Counted from the first letter of the stretch, positions 50,270 to 59,734 are shown. The stretch is 64,000 nt of DNA from Legionella sainthelensi (GCF_900637685.1 NZ_LR134388.1:1933501-1997500), one strand, 5' to 3'. The notes: generated from the sequence alone by a model not told the origin. Numbers and translations are program-made.

Positions 50270-51031
50270 ATGGACAGGTTAAATGAGCAAATTTCCAAGC
50301 ATACAAAAGAAGCGTTTTCACCTAAAAAAATACGCAAATTAAGTGAGGCTTTCTTAAGACAAGGGATGATTAAAATACCTGATGTAGTGAACAATGAACT
50401 TAAATCCCTTGTTCATGTTGAAATCCATAAACTATTAAAAGAATATGCGGAACGTCGTGATCTGATTTTAAAAACAACCGACAATACTCCGCGTTATTTA
50501 AGTGTCGTTAGAAGCGAACTCATTGCGGAGCATAGCACTTTATTAAGCGAAGTCAGAGAGTCGCCTGCATTATTGCAATTTTTGGCTATGCTGTGTCAAG
50601 AACCACTTTTCACTGATGTAAAAGAAGATGAAAAATTTGTCATTACCAAACAAGAGTTCAGTGGCGATACTCATGGGTGGCATTGGGGAGATTACGGTTA
50701 TGCTTTAATTTGGATTGTGGAAGTGCCGCCCGTGGATTGTGGTGGAATGTTACAGTGTATTCCTCATACCAGCTGGGATAAAGAGCAACCTGATGTCTAT
50801 CAATACCTTTGCGATCACCCGATTCATACTTATTCTTTTGTTCCGGGTGATGTGTATCTCTTAAAAGCGGATACCACTTTGCACCGCACGGTGCCATTAC
50901 GTTACGATGCAACGAGAATCATGTTGAATATGACTTGGGCAAGTATCCGTGACATGAATAAAAGCTCTCATGAGGTAGATGACCGATGGTGGGATAATGT
51001 AAATGCAACGGCAGCTCGTCATGTCGCATAA
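50270..51031 (+). CDS. Fe(II)/2-oxoglutarate enzyme of the BesD/ArpA type, candidate amino-acid halogenase
   Basis: A 253-residue non-heme iron enzyme; AAAGGAC precedes the ATG. The iron site reads H138-W139-G140 (HGWHWGDYGYALIW) and H205 (TTLHRTVPLR). In hydroxylases the third position is Asp or Glu. Gly there leaves a site for chloride and is the mark of radical halogenases. As I recall BesD, the Streptomyces lysine 4-halogenase, its ligands are H137, G139 and H204, and its substrate contacts include R74, E120, H134, D140, N219, T221 and W239. Each has a counterpart one residue later here: R75, E121, H135, D141, N220, T222 and W240. I infer chlorination of a free amino acid, perhaps lysine-like. 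Hydroxylation remains possible. It overlaps the next gene by 29 bases. Confidence 0.8.
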   Translation: MDRLNEQISKHTKEAFSPKKIRKLSEAFLRQGMIKIPDVVNNELKSLVHVEIHKLLKEYAERRDLILKTTDNTPRYLSVVRSELIAEHSTLLSEVRESPALLQFLAMLCQEPLFTDVKEDEKFVITKQEFSGDTHGWHWGDYGYALIWIVEVPPVDCGGMLQCIPHTSWDKEQPDVYQYLCDHPIHTYSFVPGDVYLLKADTTLHRTVPLRYDATRIMLNMTWASIRDMNKSSHEVDDRWWDNVNATAARHVA

Positions 51032-52331
51032 AGTCCTCTTGGCTGATCCCGCTGTTTTGCAGCGGGCAAAACAGCAATTATTGCGTTATCCTACATTTTC
51101 AGATAGGCGGCATCACTTTATAAAAACCATTCAATGCAATCAAGAATGGCGAATGCGTCGGTGTATCAATTTGGTTGCTGCAGAAGGTCCATTGAGTCCA
51201 ATGGCGAGATCTTTATTGTCTGCTGATCTATGCACACGGACAGCAGGAGGCCATATTGGAGCAAAGCAGCGCTATTTTGCCGCAACTCATTGGATTGATG
51301 AAATGGAAGCTTATACTTACGAGAGCCTCAAATCACTCTTTCAATGCCAATTTTGTGATTTTCGGCTTATTGGCGGTACGCAGGCGTGTCAAGTAGTCTA
51401 TTCTCTTCTTACTAAACCAGGCGATACGGTCATAGCTATTATGCCAGAGCAGGGCGGGGATTCAAGTCATTGTGAGCAAAGTATGCCGGGGTTATTACAA
51501 CTCAATGTAATACCTATGCCTTTTTTGGACGATAACCTTAGCATTGATCTAAAACGGCTAGAACAATTGGTTTATCAGCACCATCCATCGCTGATTAGTC
51601 TTGGATTATCGGTGTCTTTGTTTGAACTGCCATTGCAAACGATTCAAAACATTGCTCACCAGCATGGCGCCAGGGTTTTTTACGATGCAGCGCATGAATT
51701 AGGGTTAATCGCAGGGGGATGTTTTGCCAATCCTTTTTTACAAAAAATTGATGTAGTGAGTGGTTCCACGGGAAAAACATTCAGTGGTCCTCAAGGCGGA
51801 CTTTTGTTATGGAATGATGAAACACTTCATGCGAATTTTTCTTCATTGATTTTTCCTGGTTTTGTTGGTACGTACCAGTTAAATCGTGTTGCTGCATTAG
51901 GGTTAACTGCTCTGGAGTTTTTAGAGTATGGTAATGCGTACATGTCGCAAGTCATTAAAAATGCCCAAGCATTGGCTCAGTCTTTGGATGCCTATGGGCT
52001 GACTGTTTGGGCAAAAAGCAAAGGGTTTACTCAAACCCATCAAGTCCTTCTTGATATGACCGCCTATGCTGGAGGGTGGGCTGCTATCAGACGATTAGAG
52101 CGCTGTGACATCATTGGAAACCCTGTTTTTATTCCTGGAGCAGCATCTATTTTACCCACAGGTTTAAGATTAGCGACAACCGAAATGACGCGCCGAGGCA
52201 TGAAGGAATCTGAAATGAACATGGTTGCAAATCTTATCGCCAGAGCATTATGCACGGACGAGTCAAGCAGTCAAATTGCGCATGACTCAAATAACCTGGC
52301 TGCCTTGTTTCAAACAATTCATTACTGTTAA
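51003..52331 (+). CDS. SHMT-fold PLP-dependent enzyme
   Basis: A 442-residue fold-type I PLP enzyme closest in layout to serine hydroxymethyltransferase: GGHIGAKQRYFAATHWIDEMEAY (compare the GYPGKRYYGG region), FYDAAHELGLIAGG with PLP-binding D228, and Schiff-base K258 in SGSTGKTFSGPQGG. It lacks several folate-site features of true SHMT. SHMT-like relatives include transaldolases and aldolases acting on modified amino acids. Translation probably starts at the ATG at 51003, inside the previous gene; an ATG at 51021 is an alternative. Its place between a halogenase-like gene and an amino-acid exporter suggests it acts on the same modified amino acid, by C-C bond formation or cleavage. Confidence 0.82.
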   Translation: MQRQLVMSHKVLLADPAVLQRAKQQLLRYPTFSDRRHHFIKTIQCNQEWRMRRCINLVAAEGPLSPMARSLLSADLCTRTAGGHIGAKQRYFAATHWIDEMEAYTYESLKSLFQCQFCDFRLIGGTQACQVVYSLLTKPGDTVIAIMPEQGGDSSHCEQSMPGLLQLNVIPMPFLDDNLSIDLKRLEQLVYQHHPSLISLGLSVSLFELPLQTIQNIAHQHGARVFYDAAHELGLIAGGCFANPFLQKIDVVSGSTGKTFSGPQGGLLLWNDETLHANFSSLIFPGFVGTYQLNRVAALGLTALEFLEYGNAYMSQVIKNAQALAQSLDAYGLTVWAKSKGFTQTHQVLLDMTAYAGGWAAIRRLERCDIIGNPVFIPGAASILPTGLRLATTEMTRRGMKESEMNMVANLIARALCTDESSSQIAHDSNNLAALFQTIHYC

Positions 52332-52341
52332 GGATGACCAA

Positions 52342-52952
52342 ATGACCTACTTTTTAATGATGGCTGTTTTATTAAATATAATGCCTGGTCCGGCGATGTT
52401 TTACGTGATACATCACAGTATGCAAAAAAATAGTCGCAGGACATTCTTATCACTTTTTGGGATTGAATGTGGTACTTTTGTGCATACTATAGCGGCTACC
52501 CTTGGATTAACCGTTCTGCTGATTAAAATTCCTTTCTTTTTGATAGGGGCTAAATATTTATGCGCTTTATTTTTAATTTATCTTGGAGCATCGGCTTTAA
52601 AAAAGCAAACATTAAAACCGGTAAACAATTTTTATTTAGTCAGTAAAGATTATTTTATATTTTGCAAAGGTGTAATTATTAATCTTTTGAATCCCAAAGT
52701 TCTTCTTTTTTTATGGCAATTTTGCCACAATGTATCACTATTGATGCACCTGATGCGAAATATCAAATATTTTTACTCGGATCTTTATTTTGTCTGTTTG
52801 GCGTTATTATTCGTGGATTAATCAGTATCGTTTTGTTGACTGTTTTACCAGCGCAGAGGGTAAATTCGACAGAAAAAATGTCCTGGTTGGATAAGAGCAT
52901 ACATTCTTTATTTATCTTATGTGGAATTATCTTATTGATCTGGTCCAAGTAG
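52342..52952 (+). CDS. LysE/RhtB-family amino-acid exporter; one frame break
   Basis: A six-helix exporter of about 203 residues. The ATG at 52342 follows AAGGA. The first frame (to 52821) holds LLNIMPGPAMFYVIHHSM, GIECGTFVHTIAATLGL and LYLGASALKK-like segments and NLLNPKVLLF; the rest is in another frame up to 52952 (MAILPQCI, ...WLDKSIHSLFILCGIILLIWSK). Adding one T to the T7 run at 52706-52712 fuses them as NPKVLLFFMAILPQ, the normal LysE pattern. It lies 10 bases after the PLP enzyme gene, completing a three-gene operon. It probably exports the operon's amino-acid product. Confidence 0.82.
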
Positions 52953-53242
52953 TTTCGCTTTGGAAACTAAAAACTGTTTATTCCTTGTTTATAGATAGAA
53001 ACATGACAACCACTAAAGTTGGCTTATTAAACCTTACGGAAGAGTTAGTGAATGACACAATCTTTCTTCCCTTATATGATAAAACTGTATTTCGTTATAA
53101 ATTATTACTTATTTTTTTAATGAGGCTTTTAATGAATAACCTTATAATTTTAAAAGAGAATTTATAAGGATAAATGGTTTTTTATTTACTTTCATTTCAC
53201 CTTTAAATACTATTAGTGAGACTACATAATCATGGATTAAAA

Positions 53243-53992
53243 ATGATACGGAAATTTATCCTAAGAGGTATTATATGGTTTAGCATTTATGTTTCTGCCT
53301 TATCTGCACATTCTAATATCGAGTTGATCCTAGATGGTGGGGTTGATTGGTTTAGCCCGCCTAAAAGTACACACATTATTGTTACGGACATTGAAACAGA
53401 TTCTATAGAACAAGGCACTTCTCATGCCACTGGAGACATTGGTCTGGCTGTTAATTATAGATTTCCTCTTTTGAATAATATTCAAACGCCTTGGTTTAAT
53501 CAGTTTGGAGTCGGGTTAAATCTTCGTTACAGCGGATTTTCCAATTTTATTATTGATGGTCAAGTCTATCAATTTGAACAAGCGGATTTAAACAATTATC
53601 GTTATCGCCTTTATTTTGAAAATACTCGGCTTTTAGCACAACTTACGTTTGATGTACTTACTTATAAACAAGCCTCTTTGTTTATTTTAGGTGGTCTCGG
53701 CGGTGGCTGGTCTAAATTTAATTATGAAGATAAACCCATTTCAAGTGACTTAGAAGGGGGGGTATCTTTAAATAATAAACATACAACAAAATTGGTCACC
53801 GATGCAGGTATTGGTCTGAATTATCACTATTCAGCAGGATTTTCATACTCACTAAGCTATTTATATACTAATTATGGTCATATTAGCGCCAGTTCTTCTG
53901 GGCAACTAAATGGTGAATATGTAACTCTAGCTTCACCAGCGTATGCACTGAGTTCAAATACCCTTTTAGTTGGAGTTCACTATGTTATCTAA
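53243..53992 (+). CDS. Outer-membrane beta-barrel protein
   Basis: A 249-residue exported protein with a signal sequence (MIRKFILRGIIWFSIYVSALSA) and alternating beta-strand segments ending in the aromatic-containing VGVHYVI, as in small outer-membrane barrels. Recognisable strands include DIGLAVNYRFPLL, QFGVGLNLRYSGFS, YRLYFENTRLLAQLTFDV, TDAGIGLNYHYSAGFSYSLSYLY. I cannot name a family. The next gene starts 11 bases before its stop, so it pairs with a secreted protease and may help anchor, export or be processed by it. Confidence 0.75.
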   Translation: MIRKFILRGIIWFSIYVSALSAHSNIELILDGGVDWFSPPKSTHIIVTDIETDSIEQGTSHATGDIGLAVNYRFPLLNNIQTPWFNQFGVGLNLRYSGFSNFIIDGQVYQFEQADLNNYRYRLYFENTRLLAQLTFDVLTYKQASLFILGGLGGGWSKFNYEDKPISSDLEGGVSLNNKHTTKLVTDAGIGLNYHYSAGFSYSLSYLYTNYGHISASSSGQLNGEYVTLASPAYALSSNTLLVGVHYVI

Positions 53993-56206
53993 TCATATTC
54001 AAAGGTGCAGGATGCGCTGTATTTCAATCAGTGCATTATTATTGATATCAGGTAGCTGCCATGCTGAGTTACCCATTTCATTTATCTCTTCCACTTCAAT
54101 CAATGATCTTGCTATTGGGCAAACTCAAACTTTAAATTATACAATTAGAAATAATGTTAGAGGGCGCACGTTACCTTTACGAAGCATCCAGGTTATCAAT
54201 GATGGTGATAATCAATCCTCTCAAGTGACAACTCTTACCACTACTTGTGGTAGTACCCTGGCATACAATGCAACTTGTTCTATCTCTGTAGTTATAGCGA
54301 ATGCTACTGCTAATATAAATCGTCATTTAAGTATTAATTATGGTGGACGTAGTCCATTAACGAGTCCTATTAAATCAAAAATTAGTAAAGCAAAATATAC
54401 CGTATTGGTATATATCATTGGTTCTGATCTGCAGACCGATCATAATTTTGCGAATTTTAATATTGCACAAATGGAACAAGTAGGATCTACATCCAATATG
54501 AATATTATATTAGAAACAGGGGGATCTCGTTCTCCTGGTTATCAAACTGTTCAGCGAAAAATTGTTTATAAAGGGAAAACACAGCAGCTTGCTGATTTGG
54601 GTAGTCTGGCTATGGGTAACCCCGCAGTTATAAAAGACTTTTTGCAGTGGGGAATTACAAATTATCCAGCTGAAAAATACATTACCATTTTTTGGGATCA
54701 TGGTGGGGGTCCCAATGGCGGTTATGGTGGCGCGGATATTCCTCCCGCACCTGGAAAAATTGCAATCAATGATTTATCTAAGGTAGTTGGTGAAGTTGCT
54801 GGAGGAATTAGTCACTTTTTTGAAATCATTGGATTTGACGCATGTTTAATGGCCTCTGCGGAAACTCTAGCCAGTTATTCGGGTTATGCTAAATATTTTA
54901 TTGCATCTGAAGATTTAGAGCCGGGTAAAGGCTGGCAGTATAATACGTTCCTAAAATATATTGATGAGCATCCCACTGCCACTGGCGAAGACATAGGAAA
55001 AGTTATTATTGATGGTTATACCGAACAAAATAACACAGGCTCAACTACGCTATCGCTTTCGGATCTAAGTGAAGTAATGAATTTAAATACTGCTCTTACT
55101 CATTTTGCAACAGCTCTTGAGAACTATCTAACAAACGATGAAAGTTGGATGACCATTGCTAAAAGTCGTTTTAAATCAGCAGATTATAGTACTTCAGTCT
55201 GGGATAATAAAAGTGTGGATGTGGTTGACTTAGTAGAGTTTGCTCAACGGATTGGTACAGCCATTCCCTCTCTAAATGACACTGCTCAAGCAGTCATCAA
55301 TGCAGTAGATAAAGCAGTGCTCTATCTTAAAAATAGTGCTGATAGAGCAGATTCGTATGGTTTAACCTCTTACTTCCCATCCATAATGGCGCAATACGAA
55401 ACAATATATCCAGATGTCACTCAAATTGATGGTGAGTATTTTTCTCATCTACATATGTTGGTTTTGTCCAGAGATATAGAAACTATTATATAACTAATAT
55501 CAACTCTCTAAAAGCGATATTAGCTGACACGACCTTTGATGGAACCAATTATCTCAGCACTGTAACCAACTCATTTAATGAGCTTTATGCAGCTGTTGGA
55601 AATGAGAACTGTGTTAATTTAACAGATAATAGAAATAGTCCGGTAACCAACGTTCCTTGTTATACCAGTAACCAATCAACAGGAATTGAGGTCACGCCAA
55701 CAATAGGAAATGCATATTCTTTGAGTTTTAATAAAAGTGAACATTTATATAACTGGCCAATATTAAATGATCAGGCGGTACTTTTTATTCCAGACGATGC
55801 TTCGCCCAACAATCCTGATGAAACTAACTTCTTAATACCGGTCACTCAAATTTTAAATCCAATTCAAGATGATGTTGATGGATATATTTCTGTGCGACGT
55901 ATTAACAACGAATATCAAATTTCCGGGTTTCAAAGTGGTATAGGAAGCACAAACACGGCCAGCAAAGTTGTAGACATTAATGAAGGAGACCGATTTTATA
56001 TTCGTACCTACGGTTATAACGATACGTTAATTAATCCCCAATGGCAGCTGATGAGAACGAACTTTATAGTTACTGCACCATTAACTTTGTCATTCAGAGT
56101 TCTTCCTGAAGGGACGACCTCAACTAATACATTTGATGCGTTTAGATTTTTGGTGGGTGATGTTACTGGAGCACTTCTAATTAGCCCAGGTTATGCGGCA
56201 TATTAA
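53982..56206 (+). CDS. Clostripain-like (C11) cysteine protease, exported; one frame break
   Basis: Secreted peptidase of the caspase-like C11 family with preference for Arg or Lys in known members. The ATG at 53982 follows GGAG and overlaps the barrel gene. Signal peptide MLSNHIQRCRMRCISISALLLISGSCHA, then an Ig-like beta domain (about 30-125), then the C11 domain: YTVLVYIIGSDLQTDHNFA, catalytic His in FWDHGGGPNGG and Cys in GFDACLMASAE. The frame stops at 55493 but continues in another frame; one added T near 55486 gives ETIYITNINSLKAIL and a C-terminal beta domain to 56206. Restored length is about 741 residues. Confidence 0.85.
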
Positions 56207-56239
56207 ATAGAGAGACTTCAATCAAGTAGCAAAGCGACG

Positions 56240-56283
56240 AGTTGCAGTTTTAAATTTTATACATTTTTTAGCTGCAACTTTTA
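56240..56283. terminator. Terminator after protease gene
   Basis: AGTTGCAG pairs perfectly with CTGCAACT around a 24-base AT-rich loop, followed by TTTT on the plus strand. It lies between the convergent protease and murB genes. Confidence 0.65.
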
Positions 56284-56298
56284 ACCACGATGGTGACT

Positions 56299-57306
56299 TC
56301 ATTTTAAAATAATCGGTTCAATATTAAGTTGTACACTATAACGCTCTTTAATTCGTGATTGGATCCAGGCAGCAAACTCCAATAACTCTGCTTGATATGC
56401 ACCTCCATAATTTACCATAACCAATGCATGTTTCTGGTAAATTCCAACATTCCCTTGTCGCAATCCTTTCAGACCCAAACTATCAATCAGCCATCCTGCT
56501 GATATTTTAATTTTCTCGTGTTCATGCGTGGTGTACACCGGTAAATTAGGGTGTTGAATACATAATTTCTGCGCTAATTTTTTTGGTATGATTGGATTAT
56601 GAAAAAAACTACCTGCATTACCTAGCTCGTTTGGGTCAGGCAATTTACTTTGACGAATATTGATGATTATATTACGCAAATCATATGGTGTTGGATTAGT
56701 TAAAGATGAAAGTCTTTGAGCAACATCACCGTAATTTGCGTTAAAAGTTGGATTTGATAATAAAGTAAAAGTAACGCTAATAACGATATAGCGCGAATTA
56801 TTTTTTAAAATACTGTTTCGATAACTAAATTGACACTCACTGTTGCTGAGACTAACTAATTTCGCAGTTTGAAGATCATAGACCAAAACCTTTTTTATAA
56901 AATCTTTAACTTCAACTCCATAGGCGCCAATATTTTGAATCGGTGATGCGCCCACTGTTCCTGGGATTAAGCTTAAATTTTCCAACCCAAAAGCACCATG
57001 AGTGTTACAATAAGCCACAAACTCATCCCAACTCTCACCAGCCATCGCCGTAACAATCTGCTCTTGCCCATCTGTAGTAATTGAAATACCACGTAACTCA
57101 TTATGAACAACTAAACCTTGATATCGAGTGGGTATAATTAAATTACTACCTCCTCCCAAGACAAAGAACTTAGAAAATTTAGAAATAAGCTTCCTAAGTT
57201 CATCTAGTTGTTTGATTTGATTTAAGACAACATAATGAGATGCTGTTGATTTTAGGTGCAATGTATTTAAAGGAGTTAAATCAATATTCTCTAGGATGTT
57301 CAGCAT
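56299..57306 (-). CDS. murB: UDP-N-acetylenolpyruvoylglucosamine reductase
   Basis: MurB reduces UDP-GlcNAc-enolpyruvate to UDP-MurNAc with NADPH and FAD, the second committed step of peptidoglycan synthesis. The 335 residues are those of the E. coli-like type I enzyme: FAD-binding FFVLGGGSNLII and IPGTVGASPIQNIGAYG, the Arg in FSYRNSIL, the catalytic Ser in GNAGSFFHNP, and the Glu near the C-terminus (NIEPIIL). It begins at MLNILENIDLTPLNT. Essential housekeeping gene lying beside transposon debris. Confidence 0.96.
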   Translation of the reverse strand: MLNILENIDLTPLNTLHLKSTASHYVVLNQIKQLDELRKLISKFSKFFVLGGGSNLIIPTRYQGLVVHNELRGISITTDGQEQIVTAMAGESWDEFVAYCNTHGAFGLENLSLIPGTVGASPIQNIGAYGVEVKDFIKKVLVYDLQTAKLVSLSNSECQFSYRNSILKNNSRYIVISVTFTLLSNPTFNANYGDVAQRLSSLTNPTPYDLRNIIINIRQSKLPDPNELGNAGSFFHNPIIPKKLAQKLCIQHPNLPVYTTHEHEKIKISAGWLIDSLGLKGLRQGNVGIYQKHALVMVNYGGAYQAELLEFAAWIQSRIKERYSVQLNIEPIILK

Positions 57307-57556
57307 CGGTTGGTAATCAGTTGTGTGTTAATCATGTATTATCGCGAGTTTAATTGGGAGACGCAATGGGTTTAACTAATAACGTTCGTATAAGCTCCCA
57401 GGATCTGCTGACAGCTAGAAAATGCCATCAGTCTTTGTGCTGATCGAGTGATTAAGGGGCTTTGTCTTAGCTCAAAAGTAGGGCAGTTTAAAATAAGAAT
57501 CTCAAATTATTGATATGCTCTGCGACCTTTAAATTATAAATAGCTGGCCACCAATA

Positions 57557-57913
57557 ATGCCGAATAAATATCCCCAAAAGAAAGGATGGAACGTTCCAAA
57601 ACCAAAATATAAGTTAACTAATTGGTCAGATTATAATGACGCCTTACGGCAATGGGGTAATATTATAGTTTGGTTATCAGCGGAAACAATATCGCAGTGG
57701 TATGAGAAAGACAGGGTTTATGACGGCACTGGAACACCAAAGCGTTACAGTGATTTTGCGATAATAACGTGCCATAAAATGCGCCAGGTTTATAGGCTGC
57801 CCTTGCGGCAAAGGCAAGGCTTTATTGATTCAATATTTAGGATAATAGGATTGTCATTGGACTGTCCTGATTTAGGGTTTATAGTTTCCGTAGGAAAAGA
57901 TAACGGGTGTTAG
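57557..57913 (+). pseudogene. IS5-family transposase, N-terminal fragment
   Basis: About 118 codons of an IS5-type transposase: LTNWSDYNDALRQWGNIIVWLSAET, KRYSDFAIITCHKMRQVYRLPLRQRQGFIDSIF, and LSLDCPD. Beyond this the frame departs from the family and stops. The intact enzyme would be about 300 residues, so it is a truncated pseudogene. Confidence 0.8.
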
Positions 57914-57917
57914 AAAA

Positions 57918-58004
57918 ATGAACAAAGAGTATTGGTATCAAAAATGGCAATCTAACGATATAGGCTTTAATAAGCTCAAGGAGCACGGCAGAATGGTGTG
58001 GTAG
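57918..58004 (+). pseudogene. tpm: Possible thiopurine methyltransferase 5' fragment
   Basis: The ATG at 57918 begins MNKEYWYQKWQSNDIGFNK, which matches the conserved start of thiopurine S-methyltransferases (pattern E-F/Y-W-x2-K/RW-x4-IGF). The match ends after about 20 codons, and the frame stops at 58004 inside transposase DNA. It looks like a broken tpm gene joined to the IS relic. The similarity is short but specific. Confidence 0.5.
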
Positions 58005-58186
58005 AAAAAAGGCAATATGGCAAGAGAGATCTATCCGAGCTTGCTATGCGGAGTTATCAGAAAATACTGGGTAATACGATGCATGCTAGAGATTTTGTAA
58101 GACAAAAACAAGAGGCCATGATTGGCTGTGGTGTACTTAATAAAATGACTTCTTTGGGAATGCCTGCAAGCTATAGATCCTCCTAA
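57998..58186 (+). pseudogene. IS5-family transposase, C-terminal fragment
   Basis: The stretch VEKRQYGKRDLSELAMRSYQKILGNTMHARDFVRQKQEAMIGCGVLNKMTSLGMP matches the C-terminal region of IS5 transposases (Y-x2-R-S-L-x-E-T, the Glu region, and a closing ILN-x-M). It is the other end of the transposase begun at 57557, in a separate frame, with the middle missing. Confidence 0.75.
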
Positions 58187-58276
58187 ATTTTAGATAACGA
58201 AACGATGCTGAGGGTTAAGAAAGCCCCAATGCTTCAGATTTAATCCGTTCTTTATTTCGAAAAAATAGACTATCTA

Positions 58277-58508
58277 GACTGGCCAAAGCCTTATGAACTT
58301 AGGTCTACCTTATATCTGCTCAATTATATTGATAGCGAAGAGTACCGACGTCATATTTTGATACAACTCAATAAAGGTGAAAGTCGCCACAGCTTGGCGC
58401 GCACAGGGTGAAGTGATAAATGAAGAAGATGAAGCAAAGTTATCACCATTAGGGCGGAAACATATTAATTTCTTGGGTTACTTATACATTTACAATGCAA
58501 GAAATTAG
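58277..58508 (+). pseudogene. Tn3-family transposase C-terminal remnant
   Basis: Translation gives LLNYIDSEEYRRHILIQLNKGESRHSLAR, then in another frame EDEAKLSPLGRKHINFLGYLYIYNARN. These are the conserved end motifs of Tn3 TnpA (YIDDEEYRR-x-IL-x-QLN-x-GE-x-RH, and LSPL-x-x-HIN-x-LG). The gap of about 40 residues normally between them is missing. A dead fragment of a Tn3-type transposon next to the IS5 relic. Confidence 0.8.
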
Positions 58509-58564
58509 GGCACTGAGTAATAAATAATTGATCATTCCTGTTGATTCACTAGTTTAATTATATC

Positions 58565-59707
58565 TCATTCTATAGAGTTTTTAATTCCATTAAAATCAAT
58601 ATCATAGGTTGAAGCAGGATAAAAACCTTTTTTAACTTGGATCACCCTACAGAGAACATTAAGCATCATTAGAGTACTCTTTAATCTAATCCAGGGATAT
58701 GCTTGATTTTTTAAAATGTCATGAGCTTGGCAATAATCTTTAACAAATTGCCGTGGATTTCTTGCAAAATACTTCATACCATGAAGAATCATTCCTTGGC
58801 CAAGCATATAAGGTTTCATATGCTGCATGTTGGGAATATCACATTGTCGTTGTCCACTAAAAATAGCGTTCCAATCAATTTTATCAGTAAGCAAATGAAA
58901 ACCGCTTGTAACTCTTGGATTACACTCAAGAACATAGGCTTTGTCATCCGCTAAAATAAAATCAAAAGCAATTTGCCCACTGAATTCAAACTGCTTGCAA
59001 AATAACTTGATAAACTCTGTAATCGGTTTAATCTCGGCAGGCTCAAAGTAAATCCCCGTTGAACGTCCCACAACATATTTAGAGAAATAGCACGATTGAA
59101 TTAATACATCACCTTTATGTGTAATTGCATACGTACTGTATTCCTTTCCCTTTATAAATCGTTGTGCAACGTACGGATCCTTGATTGGTAAATCAGCAAT
59201 GGCTTTCTGGGTTGGATTAATAATAGTTCGTGAGCCAAATCGAGAAAAGATAGGTTTTAAAACCAGATTTTCACCCTTAGGAAGACTCCCTTTATCCTTA
59301 TCTTCATTGATTAACCAACTTTCAGGAGCATTCAAATGAAACTTTCTTGCCATCTCATTAAAAACATACTTATCATGTAATTGATTTAATCGCTCAAAAG
59401 GCTCACAAAAAACACGAGTGTACTTAGATAATTCCTTATGACCTTGGCTGATATGAAAAATCTCTTCGCATGTAGGGATAAGCATCTGAATTTTATAGTT
59501 GATCACTATTTCTTTAAGCGCTTTTAGGAAAGAATCCAGATCATCGTTGGGTTTTGGAATAACAAAGTGCTTTTTTACCCCCTTTACAACGCGTGAAAGT
59601 GGATAGAACATACTTTCCGCACCATAAACTTCATATCCCTGACTAATGAGGCTGCGCATGATATCCATTGTTGCAGGGGCTCTTCCACCAGTAACTAAAA
59701 TCCTCAT
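58565..59707 (-). CDS. ATP-grasp ligase beside NRPS
   Basis: A 380-residue ATP-grasp enzyme. The N-terminus MRILVTGGRAPATMDIMRSLISQGYEVYG is a pre-ATP-grasp Rossmann-like domain. Nucleotide-binding segments are NLVLKPIFSRFGSRT and PYVAQRFIKGKEYS, and the metal-ligand block is AFDFILADDKAYVLECNPRVTSG (Glu and Asn). Members couple carboxylates to amines through an acyl phosphate. It lies 27 bases after the one-module NRPS on the same strand, so it probably joins or releases an aminoacyl intermediate. A carboxylate-amine ligase in a small peptide pathway is the best guess. Confidence 0.8.
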   Translation of the reverse strand: MRILVTGGRAPATMDIMRSLISQGYEVYGAESMFYPLSRVVKGVKKHFVIPKPNDDLDSFLKALKEIVINYKIQMLIPTCEEIFHISQGHKELSKYTRVFCEPFERLNQLHDKYVFNEMARKFHLNAPESWLINEDKDKGSLPKGENLVLKPIFSRFGSRTIINPTQKAIADLPIKDPYVAQRFIKGKEYSTYAITHKGDVLIQSCYFSKYVVGRSTGIYFEPAEIKPITEFIKLFCKQFEFSGQIAFDFILADDKAYVLECNPRVTSGFHLLTDKIDWNAIFSGQRQCDIPNMQHMKPYMLGQGMILHGMKYFARNPRQFVKDYCQAHDILKNQAYPWIRLKSTLMMLNVLCRVIQVKKGFYPASTYDIDFNGIKNSIE

Positions 59708-59734
59708 GAATTTTTTTCCCCAAAAATCATTAAA

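Larger units (their letters stand above)
57456..58227 (+). mobile_element. Degenerate IS5-type insertion sequence
   Basis: A 772-bp relic bounded by GGGGCTTT (57456-57463) and its complement AAAGCCCC (58220-58227). It holds the N-terminal and C-terminal thirds of an IS5-family transposase in different frames with unrelated DNA between. The middle, with most DDE residues, is gone, so it cannot transpose by itself. Confidence 0.65.

Noticed and set aside
53003..53167. 54-codon frame (MTTTKVGLLNLTEEL...) between the exporter and barrel genes
   Set aside because: The first 30 codons look somewhat protein-like, but there is no ribosome site and the end is low-complexity. It may be a gene remnant and is not supported as a gene.
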